Shown: piece after piece, positions 37,530 to 46,757 of the stretch
Layout: each line of letters begins with the position of its first letter
Position numbering within the stretch: position 1 is the first letter of the stretch
Assembly (NCBI RefSeq): GCF_000196255.1
Contig: NC_006370.1
Coordinates: forward strand, 2,183,411 to 2,247,410
DNA length: 64,000 bases
Reading direction: 5' to 3'
From: Photobacterium profundum SS9
GTDB taxonomy: Bacteria > Pseudomonadota > Gammaproteobacteria > Enterobacterales > Vibrionaceae
The notes under the pieces: model-generated
Seen by the model: the letters and a program-made list of their open reading frames with translations, nothing else
The model's database searches: none
Told to the model about the DNA's origin: nothing
Made by a program: the position numbers and the translations under genes

Positions 37530-37617
37530 ATAGCTGCTTTTATAACAATGCTTTTATAAACAGTTGCTCTTATAAATAATGGCTTTTATAAACAACGGCT
37601 ATTATAAACTACGGCTA
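37530..37617. repeat. Degenerate 16-18-bp tandem repeats
   Basis: About five units of the form GCTTTTATAAACAACG/GCTATTATAAACTACG lie end to end, running up to the stop codon of the xanthine-type permease and into its last codons. On the minus strand they follow the permease. They could slow or terminate transcription between the permease and guaD, or be replication slippage. Confidence 0.6.
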
Positions 37618-39030
37618 TTTCGCACTTTCCAACCGCTCTTTTTGTTCAAGCGCTTCCTCTTCTTTCAGTGCTTTATCGCAGGCTTCACATTCTATAATTT
37701 GTGTTTCTAATGCTTCGCGTTTTTCTTGTGCGCTTTCAGCTTCATCTGCACGATTGATACTTAAGAAAGCATTCATGCCCAACGCGACTAACGAACCAGT
37801 TGTAATACCAGAGCCTAAAATTACGCGGAATGAATCAGGTAAATAAGTCAGTATTTCAGGGCGAACAGTCACCGCCATTCCCGATGCAACACCCACGGCA
37901 ATAATCAGCATGTTTCGTTTGGTAAAACTGATACGAGAAAGAATGCCAATACCCGATGAAATGATCATCGCGAACATGACTAAGCCAGCGCCACCTAATA
38001 CTGGAGAAGGGATTGTGACAACAATACCGCCTAACTTTGGAAATAAGCCTGCTATCAACATAATGAAGCCAGTTACCGCCACAACATGACGACTCGCGAC
38101 CCCAGTGATAGAAACGATACCAACGTTCTGGCTGAATGATGAGAAAGGCGTTGTACCAAATAAAGAAGCTAATGCACTACCCAAACCGTCGCATAAAATC
38201 CCTCTCGAGAGTTTTTTACCGGTTAATTTTGTATGGGTGGCATCACTCAAGGCAAGAAAGTCGCCCGTCGATTCCATAATAGTGACTAAATACGCTATCG
38301 ACATGCCGATAATGCCACTAACCGTAAAGCTTAAGCCAAACGGTAATAACTTCGGTAATGCAAAGAACTCCGCATTACGCACAGGTGAAAAATCAACGAT
38401 TCCCATAAAAATAGCCGTGATATAGCCAACTGCCATACCTATTACAATCGCCGCCGCAGAGATAATACCTTTACCCACTTGGGATAAAACAATCACCACG
38501 ACTAAGACTAATAAGCCCAATAGTAGGTTGTTTATTTGACCATATTCTTCTTGCCCCACAAAACCGCCAGCAAACCAATCGACTGAAACCGGTAATATGG
38601 TTAAACCAATTAAGACCACCACAGTGCCAGATACAACCGGTGGAAACAGCTTTCGAATTTGCGTCATAAATCGGCTGCCCACAATCATCACGATTGAGCC
38701 AACGAGGGATGCTCCAAAAATACCAGAGACACCTGCATCTAATCCAATAGAAATCGAAATAGCCACAAAAGTAAAACTTGTGCCCATGACGACAGGTAAA
38801 CGAATACCAACAGGACCAATACCTTTGCACTGAATAATGGTAACAATACCCGATACCATCAATGCGGCATTAACCAAAGTGACCATTTGATCGGTTGGTA
38901 AACCTATGGCACTTCCAACAACAAGTGGTACTGCAATAATTGCTCCCATCGCGGCAAGCATATGTTGTAACGCCAATAAAATTGACGCTCCGACTGGTGG
39001 TTTGTCTTCTACGTTATAAAACAGTTTCAT
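37615..39030 (-). CDS. NCS2 xanthine/urate-type permease (XanQ-like)
   Basis: 471 residues from the ATG at 39030, chosen because MKLFYNVEDKPP aligns with the usual start of the family just before helix 1; the frame is open to 39117. About 14 membrane segments, and the NCS2 signature QNVGIVSITGVASR is intact. It imports xanthine or uric acid with protons. The charged C-terminal tail (EALETQIIECEACDKALKEEE) contains a CxxC pair unusual for the family. It lies between guaD and xdhD, consistent with supply of their substrate. Confidence 0.85.
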   Translation of the reverse strand: MKLFYNVEDKPPVGASILLALQHMLAAMGAIIAVPLVVGSAIGLPTDQMVTLVNAALMVSGIVTIIQCKGIGPVGIRLPVVMGTSFTFVAISISIGLDAGVSGIFGASLVGSIVMIVGSRFMTQIRKLFPPVVSGTVVVLIGLTILPVSVDWFAGGFVGQEEYGQINNLLLGLLVLVVVIVLSQVGKGIISAAAIVIGMAVGYITAIFMGIVDFSPVRNAEFFALPKLLPFGLSFTVSGIIGMSIAYLVTIMESTGDFLALSDATHTKLTGKKLSRGILCDGLGSALASLFGTTPFSSFSQNVGIVSITGVASRHVVAVTGFIMLIAGLFPKLGGIVVTIPSPVLGGAGLVMFAMIISSGIGILSRISFTKRNMLIIAVGVASGMAVTVRPEILTYLPDSFRVILGSGITTGSLVALGMNAFLSINRADEAESAQEKREALETQIIECEACDKALKEEEALEQKERLESAK

Positions 39031-39244
39031 CTCAATACCATCCGTTAATGACTTCCCTGAACGAGTATGGAATCGATAACCTAACCAGAATGACACTAAG
39101 GGCCTTACACTTAACATGACTATGGCGATTGCTATTACTAACCGCTAATCACAAGTGTTGCCTTCCCCCAATAATTGCGATCAAATAATTTTGTAATCAC
39201 TTAATCTATTGGCCAAGCTATGACAGCTCACTCGTAAACTAAAA

Positions 39245-39282
39245 AAGTGGTCATCTCCCCATCCCCAGAAAAATGACCACTT
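39245..39282 (-). terminator. Intrinsic terminator of ygfM-xdhD
   Basis: AAGTGGTCAT pairs perfectly with ATGACCACTT around an 18-nt loop; on the minus strand T6 follows. It lies 10 bp past the xdhD stop. Confidence 0.8.
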
Positions 39283-39291
39283 CAATATTAC

Positions 39292-42162
39292 TTAGAGCTT
39301 ATTCAAACCTTTTAGCACTTTCTCTGGCGTGAAGTGCCAGTCTCTTAACCACACACCACAAGCATCATGTATTGCCGATGCAATTGCTGGTGCTGCACCA
39401 TTGACCCCAATCTCCGAGATTGATTTCGCGCCATAAGGCCCAACAGGATCATCACTTGGTACAAGTACCGCTTTGAACTCTGTTGGAATATCACCAATCA
39501 TTGGTGCGCCATAGCTCTTCAAGTCACGGGTTAGCGGAATGCCGTTATCATCATAGACAAGTTCTTCCGTCATACTGTGTCCGATAGCGCGCATGCTGGC
39601 ACCGTAAATTTGCCCCAATGCTAAATCAGGATTAACGGGCGTACCGCAGTCTAATAAAGCATGAAATTTATCGAGTTTAATTTCACCAGTTCGGGTATTA
39701 ACCGAGACTTCTGCAAAGTTTGCACCGTACGGGAAAGCAAATTCAGACGTTGTAAAACAGCCCGTCGCTAATAGTTGTCCCCACCCTGTACCACTTTCTG
39801 CTTTATGGGCAATGTCGAAGTAGCTAACTTCACCAGTTTTACCCTTCACTAAGCCCGGAGCCACAACATCGACATCTTCCACTGGCTCTGCCAGCATTTC
39901 AGCACCGCATTTTAATATTTTTTCACGCATCGCTTCAGCAGCACGTTTTGCCGCATTACCGGAGAAACATGTACCCGATGAGGCGTACGCACCTTTATCA
40001 AACGGAGCATGGTCAGTATCGCCAGAATGAATCGTGATTTCATCCATAGGGCAACGCAACACTTCAGCAGTCAGTTTACTGACAACGGTATCAAGGCCTG
40101 TGCCAATATCAGCACCACCAGAGTGAACAATAAAGGTGCCATCAGATGCCATCTTAATGCTGCAATTGGCTTGGTCGATGTCAGGAATACCGGATTTTTG
40201 CTGGATAATCGCAGCACCACGGCCGACTTTCCAATCACCTTTCGCTTGTTTGGCTGAATCCCACTCGATCAACTTTCGACCTTCACGTAAGATTTCTTTC
40301 AGTGCACAACTGTGTACTTTCGGGGCACTCGTCGGCATTTTACCTTCGCCAATCGCCGCCAATATTTTCAGTTCTTGCCCTTCGACTACACGGTTTGTCT
40401 CAATCATGTCTAAATGATCGATACCCAGTTCTTCGGCTAATTCTGCCATTGCCATCGTTAATGCAAAGTTACCTTTTGGCGCGCCATAACCTTGATAAGC
40501 ACCCGTTGGACAGATATTGGAATAGTACGTTGTCACACGGAAATCGACATTATCACAAGGATACAGAGGCAAAGATAACGCAGGGCCATTACTCGGCACG
40601 GTTAAAGCGTGGTTACCATAAGGCCCCGTATTTGCACGGAATTCCATATCAATGGCGGTCAGTTTACCGTCTTTCGTTGCGCCTAACTTAACGGTTACTT
40701 TGGCAACGTGGCGGGTAGAGTTACAAATAAATTCTTCTTCGCGAGTGTGATGGAAATACACAGGACGACCGGTTGTCCAGGTTGCCCATGCACACACATC
40801 TTCTAACAAGATATCTTGCTTAGAGCCATAGCCTCCACCCACACGTTCTTTAACGATGTGTACTTTATTTTGCTTAATGCCCAAGATTTTTGCGACCTGA
40901 CGACGCACATGCCATGGCACCTGCGTGGAATCATGCATAACGAGGCGTTCGCCATCCATGTAGCTATAACAAATATGGGTTTCGACGGGTAACTGCTGAA
41001 CCTGCTTTGATTCGTAAGTACGCTCGATGATCACATCCGCTTCTTCAAAGCCTTTGTTCAAATCACCAATATGCCCTCGCACACTGGCTGCAATATTCTT
41101 ACGCGGGTAACAGCCAATCGGGAAGTTAACGATCAACTTACCTTCACGAGGATCAGCGTTGGCATTTTGCTCCTCTAAGTCATCAGGGGCACCAACGCCA
41201 TATTCAATCGGTTCATTGTGAATAATGGGCGCTTCTGCTGCCCTTGCTTCATCAATGCTCATAACTGGTGTTAGAACATCAAATTCAACATCAATCAGTG
41301 TTAATGCGTGCTCTGCAATTTCAAGGCTTTCTGCAACAACGGCGGCAACCCTATCACCGACATGACGCATTTTCTGGCCAAACATACGACGATCAAGCGG
41401 TGAAGGCTCAGGCGCACTTTGTCCACCCGGTGTATAAGGAATATCTGGGCAATTTAAATGAGTAATAACCGATACCACGCCCGGTAATGCTTCGGCTTTA
41501 CTAACATCTAAATGAGTGATCCACGCGTGCGGATGCGGGCTACGCAATACTTTAACAACACATGCATTGGCAGGAATGCGATCTTCGACATAACAAGGTT
41601 TAGCTTGCACCATTTTAGCCGAATCAATCTTAGGGCAGTTTTTACCGACGATGGTTAGATCATCACGAAATTCTGGTGCAAAGCTCTGCTTATGTTCAGG
41701 ATCTTTTAAGCGTTTTACTGCTAATTCAACCACTTCATAAAACTGCTGATAACCTGCATCTCGGCTAAATAAGCCAGATAATGCATCGTCAATTTCTGCA
41801 CGGTTTGGTTGGGTATTCGTTTCAAGCAATTGCGTAAGGATCAATGCCAATGCTGGATCGTTATAACCTGATTGCACTACGCCTACATCAATCATGGCTT
41901 GTTGCACTAAGCTTAATTGGTTCCACTGCCCTAGTGATTCTGCAGTTTGTACTTCTTTGCCTTCAAGCTGTGCTGCCACTAATAACGATGCATTCTTTAA
42001 CACACCATTAAGTAAAATAACGTCTGAACCAGCAAAACCAAAGCCATCATCACTATTACGTACTGAGTGATAACCCATACCATGCAATAGTGTTTGCACG
42101 TTTTCACCCAATTTACATTCCAGCGTTTGCGGTCGACCATTTAAGGTAAATGTAATCGTCAT
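39292..42162 (-). CDS. xdhD: XdhD, molybdenum hydroxylase with vestigial ferredoxin domain
   Basis: 956 residues from the ATG at 42162, preceded by AGGAGG; the size equals E. coli XdhD. The C-terminal 770 residues form the molybdopterin hydroxylase: GGGYGSKQD, CPTGAYQGYGAPKGN and the active-site region GAKSISEIGVNGAAPA with its Glu. The N-terminal 150 residues align with the [2Fe-2S] subunit of xanthine dehydrogenase, but every ligand cysteine is replaced: NSDDGFGFAGSD (36-47), QSGYNDPA (97-104) and FSRDAGY (132-138). E. coli XdhD, as recalled, shows the same loss. Purine hydroxylation is expected; the electron acceptor is unknown. Confidence 0.92.
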   Translation of the reverse strand: MTITFTLNGRPQTLECKLGENVQTLLHGMGYHSVRNSDDGFGFAGSDVILLNGVLKNASLLVAAQLEGKEVQTAESLGQWNQLSLVQQAMIDVGVVQSGYNDPALALILTQLLETNTQPNRAEIDDALSGLFSRDAGYQQFYEVVELAVKRLKDPEHKQSFAPEFRDDLTIVGKNCPKIDSAKMVQAKPCYVEDRIPANACVVKVLRSPHPHAWITHLDVSKAEALPGVVSVITHLNCPDIPYTPGGQSAPEPSPLDRRMFGQKMRHVGDRVAAVVAESLEIAEHALTLIDVEFDVLTPVMSIDEARAAEAPIIHNEPIEYGVGAPDDLEEQNANADPREGKLIVNFPIGCYPRKNIAASVRGHIGDLNKGFEEADVIIERTYESKQVQQLPVETHICYSYMDGERLVMHDSTQVPWHVRRQVAKILGIKQNKVHIVKERVGGGYGSKQDILLEDVCAWATWTTGRPVYFHHTREEEFICNSTRHVAKVTVKLGATKDGKLTAIDMEFRANTGPYGNHALTVPSNGPALSLPLYPCDNVDFRVTTYYSNICPTGAYQGYGAPKGNFALTMAMAELAEELGIDHLDMIETNRVVEGQELKILAAIGEGKMPTSAPKVHSCALKEILREGRKLIEWDSAKQAKGDWKVGRGAAIIQQKSGIPDIDQANCSIKMASDGTFIVHSGGADIGTGLDTVVSKLTAEVLRCPMDEITIHSGDTDHAPFDKGAYASSGTCFSGNAAKRAAEAMREKILKCGAEMLAEPVEDVDVVAPGLVKGKTGEVSYFDIAHKAESGTGWGQLLATGCFTTSEFAFPYGANFAEVSVNTRTGEIKLDKFHALLDCGTPVNPDLALGQIYGASMRAIGHSMTEELVYDDNGIPLTRDLKSYGAPMIGDIPTEFKAVLVPSDDPVGPYGAKSISEIGVNGAAPAIASAIHDACGVWLRDWHFTPEKVLKGLNKL

Positions 42163-42164
42163 GA

Positions 42165-42959
42165 TTATGCCTCCTGTGCTAGGTGCTGACATTCAGCAAG
42201 TAAATCGGTAACCACGACGCCAGCAATATAACGTTTGTACTCAATACTGCCGCAAAGATTCGCGACCGGATGTACAGCATCTGCCACGGCTTGTTCTAGT
42301 AACTCACCTTTTAAGTCTTGCGCTTCAATATCACGTAATCGAACAGGCACTGCATAACCATGATGAAATGGCGACACACCGTCTAAGGCAATAATTTTAT
42401 TTCCTTTTTGATCAACAGAAACAGCAGCAGTCACAACAGCAAGCCCTGCAGCCGAACGCGTAATGTTATAACCGATACACATTAAATTTACGTTTGGAAT
42501 AATGACCTCAACGATCAATTCACGTTGCTCACTATTGATATAATCTTCGATGTCCATCTGACTGGCATTAGCGAGAATAACCGTTGCCTTTAATGCCATT
42601 AAACTTGGCACTAACAACGCTTCTGATTGGAATGCCGCAATTTCACCACCAATTGTGGCTTGGTTGCGAATATGGCGAGAATAGATGAATGCCGCAGCTT
42701 GTTTTAGTGCCACTGGCGTTAGCTCGTTATCAATCAAGCTTTGAATATGACACATCGCGCCGATATGAAGGGCTTCACCCTGTAGTTCGATTTTATCCAG
42801 CGCTAGCTTATCAAGAGAAATAGCCACTGTTTTGTCGGTTTTAGTTGGCGTAGCATTGAGTTTTGTACCACCAGCAAACCATGCTGCAACACCTGTATGT
42901 TGCTTCATGAGTTCAAGAGCTTGAATGGTCGACTCTGGCTGTAAATAATGTTCAATCAT
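42165..42959 (-). CDS. ygfM: YgfM, FAD-binding subunit of a molybdenum hydroxylase
   Basis: 264 residues. FAD_binding_5 motifs WFAGGTKLN (about 28-36) and RNQATIGGEIA (about 97-107) are present, followed by the C-terminal CO dehydrogenase flavoprotein domain. Its TAA is 2 nt before the xdhD ATG, with the xdhD ribosome site inside its last codons, so the two are coupled. It should pass electrons from the XdhD centre to an acceptor, but the iron-sulfur relay is missing in XdhD. The 427-bp upstream region holds TATCAA-type dyads. Confidence 0.9.
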   Translation of the reverse strand: MIEHYLQPESTIQALELMKQHTGVAAWFAGGTKLNATPTKTDKTVAISLDKLALDKIELQGEALHIGAMCHIQSLIDNELTPVALKQAAAFIYSRHIRNQATIGGEIAAFQSEALLVPSLMALKATVILANASQMDIEDYINSEQRELIVEVIIPNVNLMCIGYNITRSAAGLAVVTAAVSVDQKGNKIIALDGVSPFHHGYAVPVRLRDIEAQDLKGELLEQAVADAVHPVANLCGSIEYKRYIAGVVVTDLLAECQHLAQEA

Positions 42960-43330
42960 TGTTCTTACCTTTTTTGAATTCTACTTCTATTTGATAGTCA
43001 TCAGGCATGTCTCTAAGACGAGAGAATGAGTGATTGTTAATCTCTATAGGTTCAAAAAGGCAACTATTAAGCCAACCTTATTAAAGTGTTAGATAAGCGA
43101 TTAGATTCGTGAGCACCGTCAGAATTTGGGGTAAAAATGAGAACTGCATCAATAGAAATGCTTTGATTTAGGAAAGAAATAGCGCGCTTAAAATAGTGCT
43201 AGATAAGAGCGTTTCTCAGTCACTCTTGACTATCTATCAAAATAATAAGTCCCCTCTATCAATTTGATAGTTGATAGTAATGAGATATGACATACGAGCA
43301 AACAACACTTCGGCTTATTACAAACAAAAA
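42960..43330. other. Long upstream region of ygfM
   Basis: 371 bp without a credible gene. It should contain the ygfM-xdhD promoter and leader. No riboswitch or molybdenum-cofactor RNA motif is recognisable by eye; the palindrome cluster at 43230-43280 is the only notable structure. Confidence 0.4.
43256..43270. promoter_or_regulatory. 15-bp palindrome, candidate operator upstream of ygfM
   Basis: CTATCAATTTGATAG is a near-perfect dyad. More half sites surround it: CTATCAAAA at about 43234 and TTGATAG at 43272. A matching dyad CTATCACTTTGATAA occurs at 59475 near ygfK. A regulator shared by the two operons is inferred. Confidence 0.45.
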
Positions 43331-43362
43331 AATCGGCCTCAAACATTCGCTTGAGACCGATT
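43331..43362 (-). terminator. Intrinsic terminator of the BCCT gene, displaced by a repeat
   Basis: AATCGG-C-CTCAA pairs with TTGAG-A-CCGATT around an 8-nt loop, with a minus-strand T7 after it. It lies 307 bp past the BCCT stop because repeat copy D sits between. Confidence 0.65.
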
Positions 43363-43386
43363 AAATTGTTGTCATTATCGTTCGTA

Positions 43387-43652
43387 TATACCCAAGCTAC
43401 CCCAAGATGCAGGATTCAGAGTGATCTCAGCGTATTTAATTCAAGGAAAATGTGTGTAGGAATGGCATTCCCTTTTAAACACATTTGACGCAGAAGTAGA
43501 TACGCTGAATCACTCCCGAAGGGCGAGTTTTGTTGGGCTATATGCGGTGTTACTTATTTTCAACGTAGAACGACTAGGTCTATAAATAAGTGCCTTGCCT
43601 AGAGCCCAACAAATTCTCGCTGAAACGAGCATCTTGAGGTAACTTGGGTATA
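43387..43652. repeat. MITE-like palindromic repeat family 1, copy D (long form)
   Basis: 266 bp, same length and layout as copy C at 33422, with ends TATACCCAAGCTACC and GGTAACTTGGGTATA. It lies between the BCCT stop codon and the probable terminator of that gene. Confidence 0.88.
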
Positions 43653-43669
43653 AAACTAGATGAACAACC

Positions 43670-45277
43670 TTAAGCTGTTTTAGTAAACTTTTTATCGTTC
43701 GTATATAACGCAAGTTCGCTGTTTAAGCCTTTCACTAAGCTAACGCACATTAATAACAACACAAAAGTGAATGGTAAGGCTGTCGCAACCACACCAGACT
43801 GTAGTGCCTGCAGCGCTTCTTTACCGCCAACCCAAAGCATAACGCCAGCGATAGCACCCTCGACTGTCGCCCAGAAAATTCGCTGTGGAACCGGAGCATC
43901 TATCTTACCACCAGAAGTGATACTATCGATGACCAATGAACCTGAATCAGATGACGTAATAAAGAAGATCAATATCAATATAATAGATAGTACTGAAATT
44001 ACAGAGCCAAATGGTAGTGCATCGTAAACATGGAATAAGGAAAGAGAGATATCCGTTAGACCATTAGCACCCAACTCACCGACTTTATTAACCACTTGAT
44101 CAATCGCAATACCACCAAAAACAGCCATCCAAATGATCGTCACTAATGTCGGAATAAAGATCACAGCAAGTAAGAACTCACGCACTGTTCGACCTTTAGA
44201 GATACGCGCAATAAACATACCTACAAATGGTGACCATGAAATCCACCACGCCCAATAGAACACAGTCCAGCCGTGCATCCATGTTGTATCTTCACGACCA
44301 TGAGGATTACTTAAACCAATGATATTTTCCGCGTAAGCTATAAAGGTTTCTGGAATCGAAAGCTTCACAACATCAAAGCCAACATAACCAACGAACAGCA
44401 ACAGAGCAAATGCAAACAGCATATTGATATTACTTAGTACTTTTACGCCACCATCAATGCCACGAATAACAGAGACAATCGCTATCATGGTAACGAATGC
44501 AATAACAGTAAGCTGCATACCAATGCCGCCATCTGTACCGAATACATGGTTGATACCACTGGTTGCTTGCTGTGCACCTAGACCAAGAGAAGTCGCCAAA
44601 CCAAACAAGGTAGCGAGTACTGCCAGAATATCGATGACATGCCCTAACCAGCCCCACGCTCTATCCCCAAATATCGGATAAAACACAGAACGAATCGATA
44701 ATGGCAAACCTTTGTTATAAGTAAAAAATGCTAACGATAACGCGACAATGGCATAAATAGCCCAACCATGGATACCCCAATGGAAGATAGTCGACCCCAT
44801 AGCCAGCGCTTTGGCTTCTGGTGTGTATGGTTCTACGTTAAAGGGCGTGCCCCACCAATCAGTAAAGTAAGCAACCGGTTCTGCTACCCCCCAGAATAAA
44901 AGACCAATCCCCATTCCGGCAGCAAATAACATTGCTAACCATGAAACTGTTGAGTGCTCAGCCTTAGCTTCTTTGCCACCAATACGAATTTTACCGAACG
45001 GCGACAACAACAGCACCAAAGAAAAGAGTACGAAAAAGTTAGTTGACCACATGAAGAACGTGTCAAAACCATTAATGATGCTGTTCTTAAGACCATTTAG
45101 TGCATCTTTCGCTGTATTTGGATCAACAATCATAAGAGTTGTGAGGAATAAGAGAATAAACCCCGCGCTAATGCCAAATACGGGGTTATGAATATCAAAA
45201 CCCCATTTTTGAATGTTATCTTGACCCACCTGATAGTCGGTCGTATCAATACTGTACTTCTTAGATTTACTATCCAT
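43670..45277 (-). CDS. BCCT-family transporter (betaine/choline/carnitine type)
   Basis: 535 residues with about 12 membrane helices. Family motifs include GMGIGLLFWGVAEPVAYF and the Trp-rich WTVFYWAWWISWSPFVGMFIARISKGRTVREF segment. BCCT proteins import quaternary amines such as glycine betaine or choline with sodium or protons, usually for osmoprotection. The exact substrate is not clear. It lies inside the purine locus but shows no functional link to it. A perfect palindrome TTTTTGATCAAAAA occurs about 32 bp upstream of the start. Confidence 0.9.
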   Translation of the reverse strand: MDSKSKKYSIDTTDYQVGQDNIQKWGFDIHNPVFGISAGFILLFLTTLMIVDPNTAKDALNGLKNSIINGFDTFFMWSTNFFVLFSLVLLLSPFGKIRIGGKEAKAEHSTVSWLAMLFAAGMGIGLLFWGVAEPVAYFTDWWGTPFNVEPYTPEAKALAMGSTIFHWGIHGWAIYAIVALSLAFFTYNKGLPLSIRSVFYPIFGDRAWGWLGHVIDILAVLATLFGLATSLGLGAQQATSGINHVFGTDGGIGMQLTVIAFVTMIAIVSVIRGIDGGVKVLSNINMLFAFALLLFVGYVGFDVVKLSIPETFIAYAENIIGLSNPHGREDTTWMHGWTVFYWAWWISWSPFVGMFIARISKGRTVREFLLAVIFIPTLVTIIWMAVFGGIAIDQVVNKVGELGANGLTDISLSLFHVYDALPFGSVISVLSIILILIFFITSSDSGSLVIDSITSGGKIDAPVPQRIFWATVEGAIAGVMLWVGGKEALQALQSGVVATALPFTFVLLLMCVSLVKGLNSELALYTNDKKFTKTA

Positions 45278-45668
45278 AAATGCTACTCAAACGTTTTTCC
45301 GTAATGTTTTTTTGATCAAAAAGTAGAAACGAAAATGGTCATTAAAAAACCAAGATAATTAGACCACTAAATAAAAAATCCGCGAAATATTAACAATACC
45401 GAGATAAAAGTTCAAGAAAACTCGGCCCTGCTGGGCTTTCATACTGCAACCGTAGTGGTTTTACCTACCCATTTATTATGTACACTAAACATTAGTCATC
45501 ATACTAATTATCATTTAAATACTCGAGGCATATAGATTTCAAATATGATGTTCTGGAAGAGAAAAGCTGGAAAAGAAGTGCTAAAACGAAGGAGAAGAAT
45601 AACGCTAGAAGTGAGAAGCGTTAAATGGCTAGTACCTGAGTAATATCAGAAGACTAGCCAACAAATTG
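45278..45668. other. BCCT upstream region and 3' region of the disrupted HAD gene
   Basis: The left part carries the BCCT promoter, with TTTTTGATCAAAAA at about 45309. The right part has two hairpins, AACGC/GCGTT (45601-45622) and GGCTAGT/ACTAGCC (45627-45659), that could terminate the minus-strand gene ending at 45669. No other gene is seen. Confidence 0.4.
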
Positions 45669-45718
45669 TTAGTGACGAACCATGCCGATAGACACCTGTT
45701 CTTCATCAATTATTAATT
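45669..45718 (-). pseudogene. 3' tail of the gene interrupted by the IS1595-family element
   Basis: On the far side of the element the minus strand is open for LIIDEEQVSIGMVRH and a stop. It should be the end of the HAD gene whose start lies at 46822, or of a different gene if a deletion joined them. The short length prevents a decision. Confidence 0.4.
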
Positions 45719-46757
45719 GGCTCTGTTCCATCAAAATGTTGACTACACTTATAAGTGTAGTTAACAGCTTGAAGGTTAAGGCAATGAGAGCTAAAACATT
45801 CACATATCGCTTGAAGTATATTACTCAACTACTTTTAGACATGACTCCGGCTCAAAGAGAGCAAGTTAAGCTGAACATTCAATCTATTCAGCCAGAAATA
45901 ACTGTCGGTGACATTATTCAGCCTATTTTTGATATTTCACCTCAATGTCCACACTGTCATTCACTTCATTTTAATAAATGGGGTAAATCTGGTTCAGTGC
46001 AGCGTTATCGCTGCAAAGAGTGCGCTAAAACATTCAATATAAAAACAAAAACGCCATTAGCAAAATTACATAAATGTGATCTTTGGCTGCAATATGCAGA
46101 ATGTATGGAGCTGAAATTACCATTACGTCAAGCTGCCAAGATTTGTAATATTAATCTTAAAACAGCATTTTTATGGCGACATCGTTTTCTTGAAGCTCAA
46201 TCAGAGCAATATAAAGATAAATTATCTGGGATCATTGAGGTTGACGAATTTTTTCTGGCCTACTCTGAAAAAGGCACAAAAAAGTTGAATGGAGATAGGG
46301 TTGCAAGGAAACGCGGGGGCGAAGTAGACAAAAGAAAACGAGGTGAACAGGTCGCAGTGCTTTTGTCGATAGACCGTAGTAAGCACATGATTGATGGTGT
46401 TTTAGCGGATGATACAGCCTCTGAAATCAGTTCGCATTTAGAACCATATATAGTCAAAGATTCTATCTTGTGCAGTGATGGCGCTTGGGCATACGTCAGC
46501 ATAGCTGAAGAAACAAATTGTGACCATAAAAGGCTGATAAGTAATGAAAATAGAGTGCAAGATAAGATTTATCATATTCAGACAGTGAATGGTGCTATAG
46601 CACATTTTAAAGGTTGGATAGATATAAAAATGCGAGGCGTCGCAACGAAGTATTTACCCCATTATCTCGCTTGGTTTAGAGAAAGCTATGCAGGTCTTAA
46701 TTTTCAGCAAATGTTAGTAGCGGCATACCGATGACAACAATAATCTGGAACAGAGCC
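45719..46757 (+). mobile_element. IS1595-family insertion sequence
   Basis: 1039 bp bounded by 12-bp inverted repeats GGCTCTGTTCCA (45719-45730) and TGGAACAGAGCC (46746-46757). One intact transposase gene. The flanking octamers TATTAATT and ATATTTTT are both AT-rich but differ, so no clean target duplication remains. Inside the left end is a perfect 18-bp palindrome CTACACTTATAAGTGTAG (45743-45760) overlapping a TTGACT -35-like hexamer. Confidence 0.87.
45784..46734 (+). CDS. IS1595-family (ISXO2-like) transposase
   Basis: 316 residues from the ATG at 45784, which lies inside the element and follows AAGG; an ATG at 45682 in the same frame is outside the element and is rejected. N-terminal zinc ribbon CPHCHSLHFNKWGKSGSVQRYRCKEC-type (CPHC and CKEC), an HTH-like segment LPLRQAAKICNINLKTAFLW, then DDE-like residues in IEVDEFF, CSDGAWAY and the late VNGAIAHFKGW region. 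Intact, so potentially active. Confidence 0.9.
   Translation: MRAKTFTYRLKYITQLLLDMTPAQREQVKLNIQSIQPEITVGDIIQPIFDISPQCPHCHSLHFNKWGKSGSVQRYRCKECAKTFNIKTKTPLAKLHKCDLWLQYAECMELKLPLRQAAKICNINLKTAFLWRHRFLEAQSEQYKDKLSGIIEVDEFFLAYSEKGTKKLNGDRVARKRGGEVDKRKRGEQVAVLLSIDRSKHMIDGVLADDTASEISSHLEPYIVKDSILCSDGAWAYVSIAEETNCDHKRLISNENRVQDKIYHIQTVNGAIAHFKGWIDIKMRGVATKYLPHYLAWFRESYAGLNFQQMLVAAYR

Noticed and set aside
38471..38830. Trp/Cys-rich minus-strand frame within the xanthine-type permease
   Set aside because: It is an alternative frame of a clear NCS2 permease with no start signals.
37615..39117. Start of the xanthine-type permease at 39117
   Set aside because: The extra 29 residues are atypical before helix 1; MKLFYNVEDKPP at 39030 fits the family better.
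42960..43330. Purine, xanthine or molybdenum-cofactor riboswitch upstream of ygfM
   Set aside because: I could not recognise the conserved core of any of these RNA families by eye. A covariance search would be decisive.
43767..44681. Several plus-strand frames opposite the BCCT gene
   Set aside because: They are antisense to a well-supported membrane transporter and have compositions expected from its complement.
45682..45783. Upstream extension of the IS1595 transposase frame
   Set aside because: The first 37 bases lie outside the inverted repeat of the element, and the better start with a ribosome site is at 45784.
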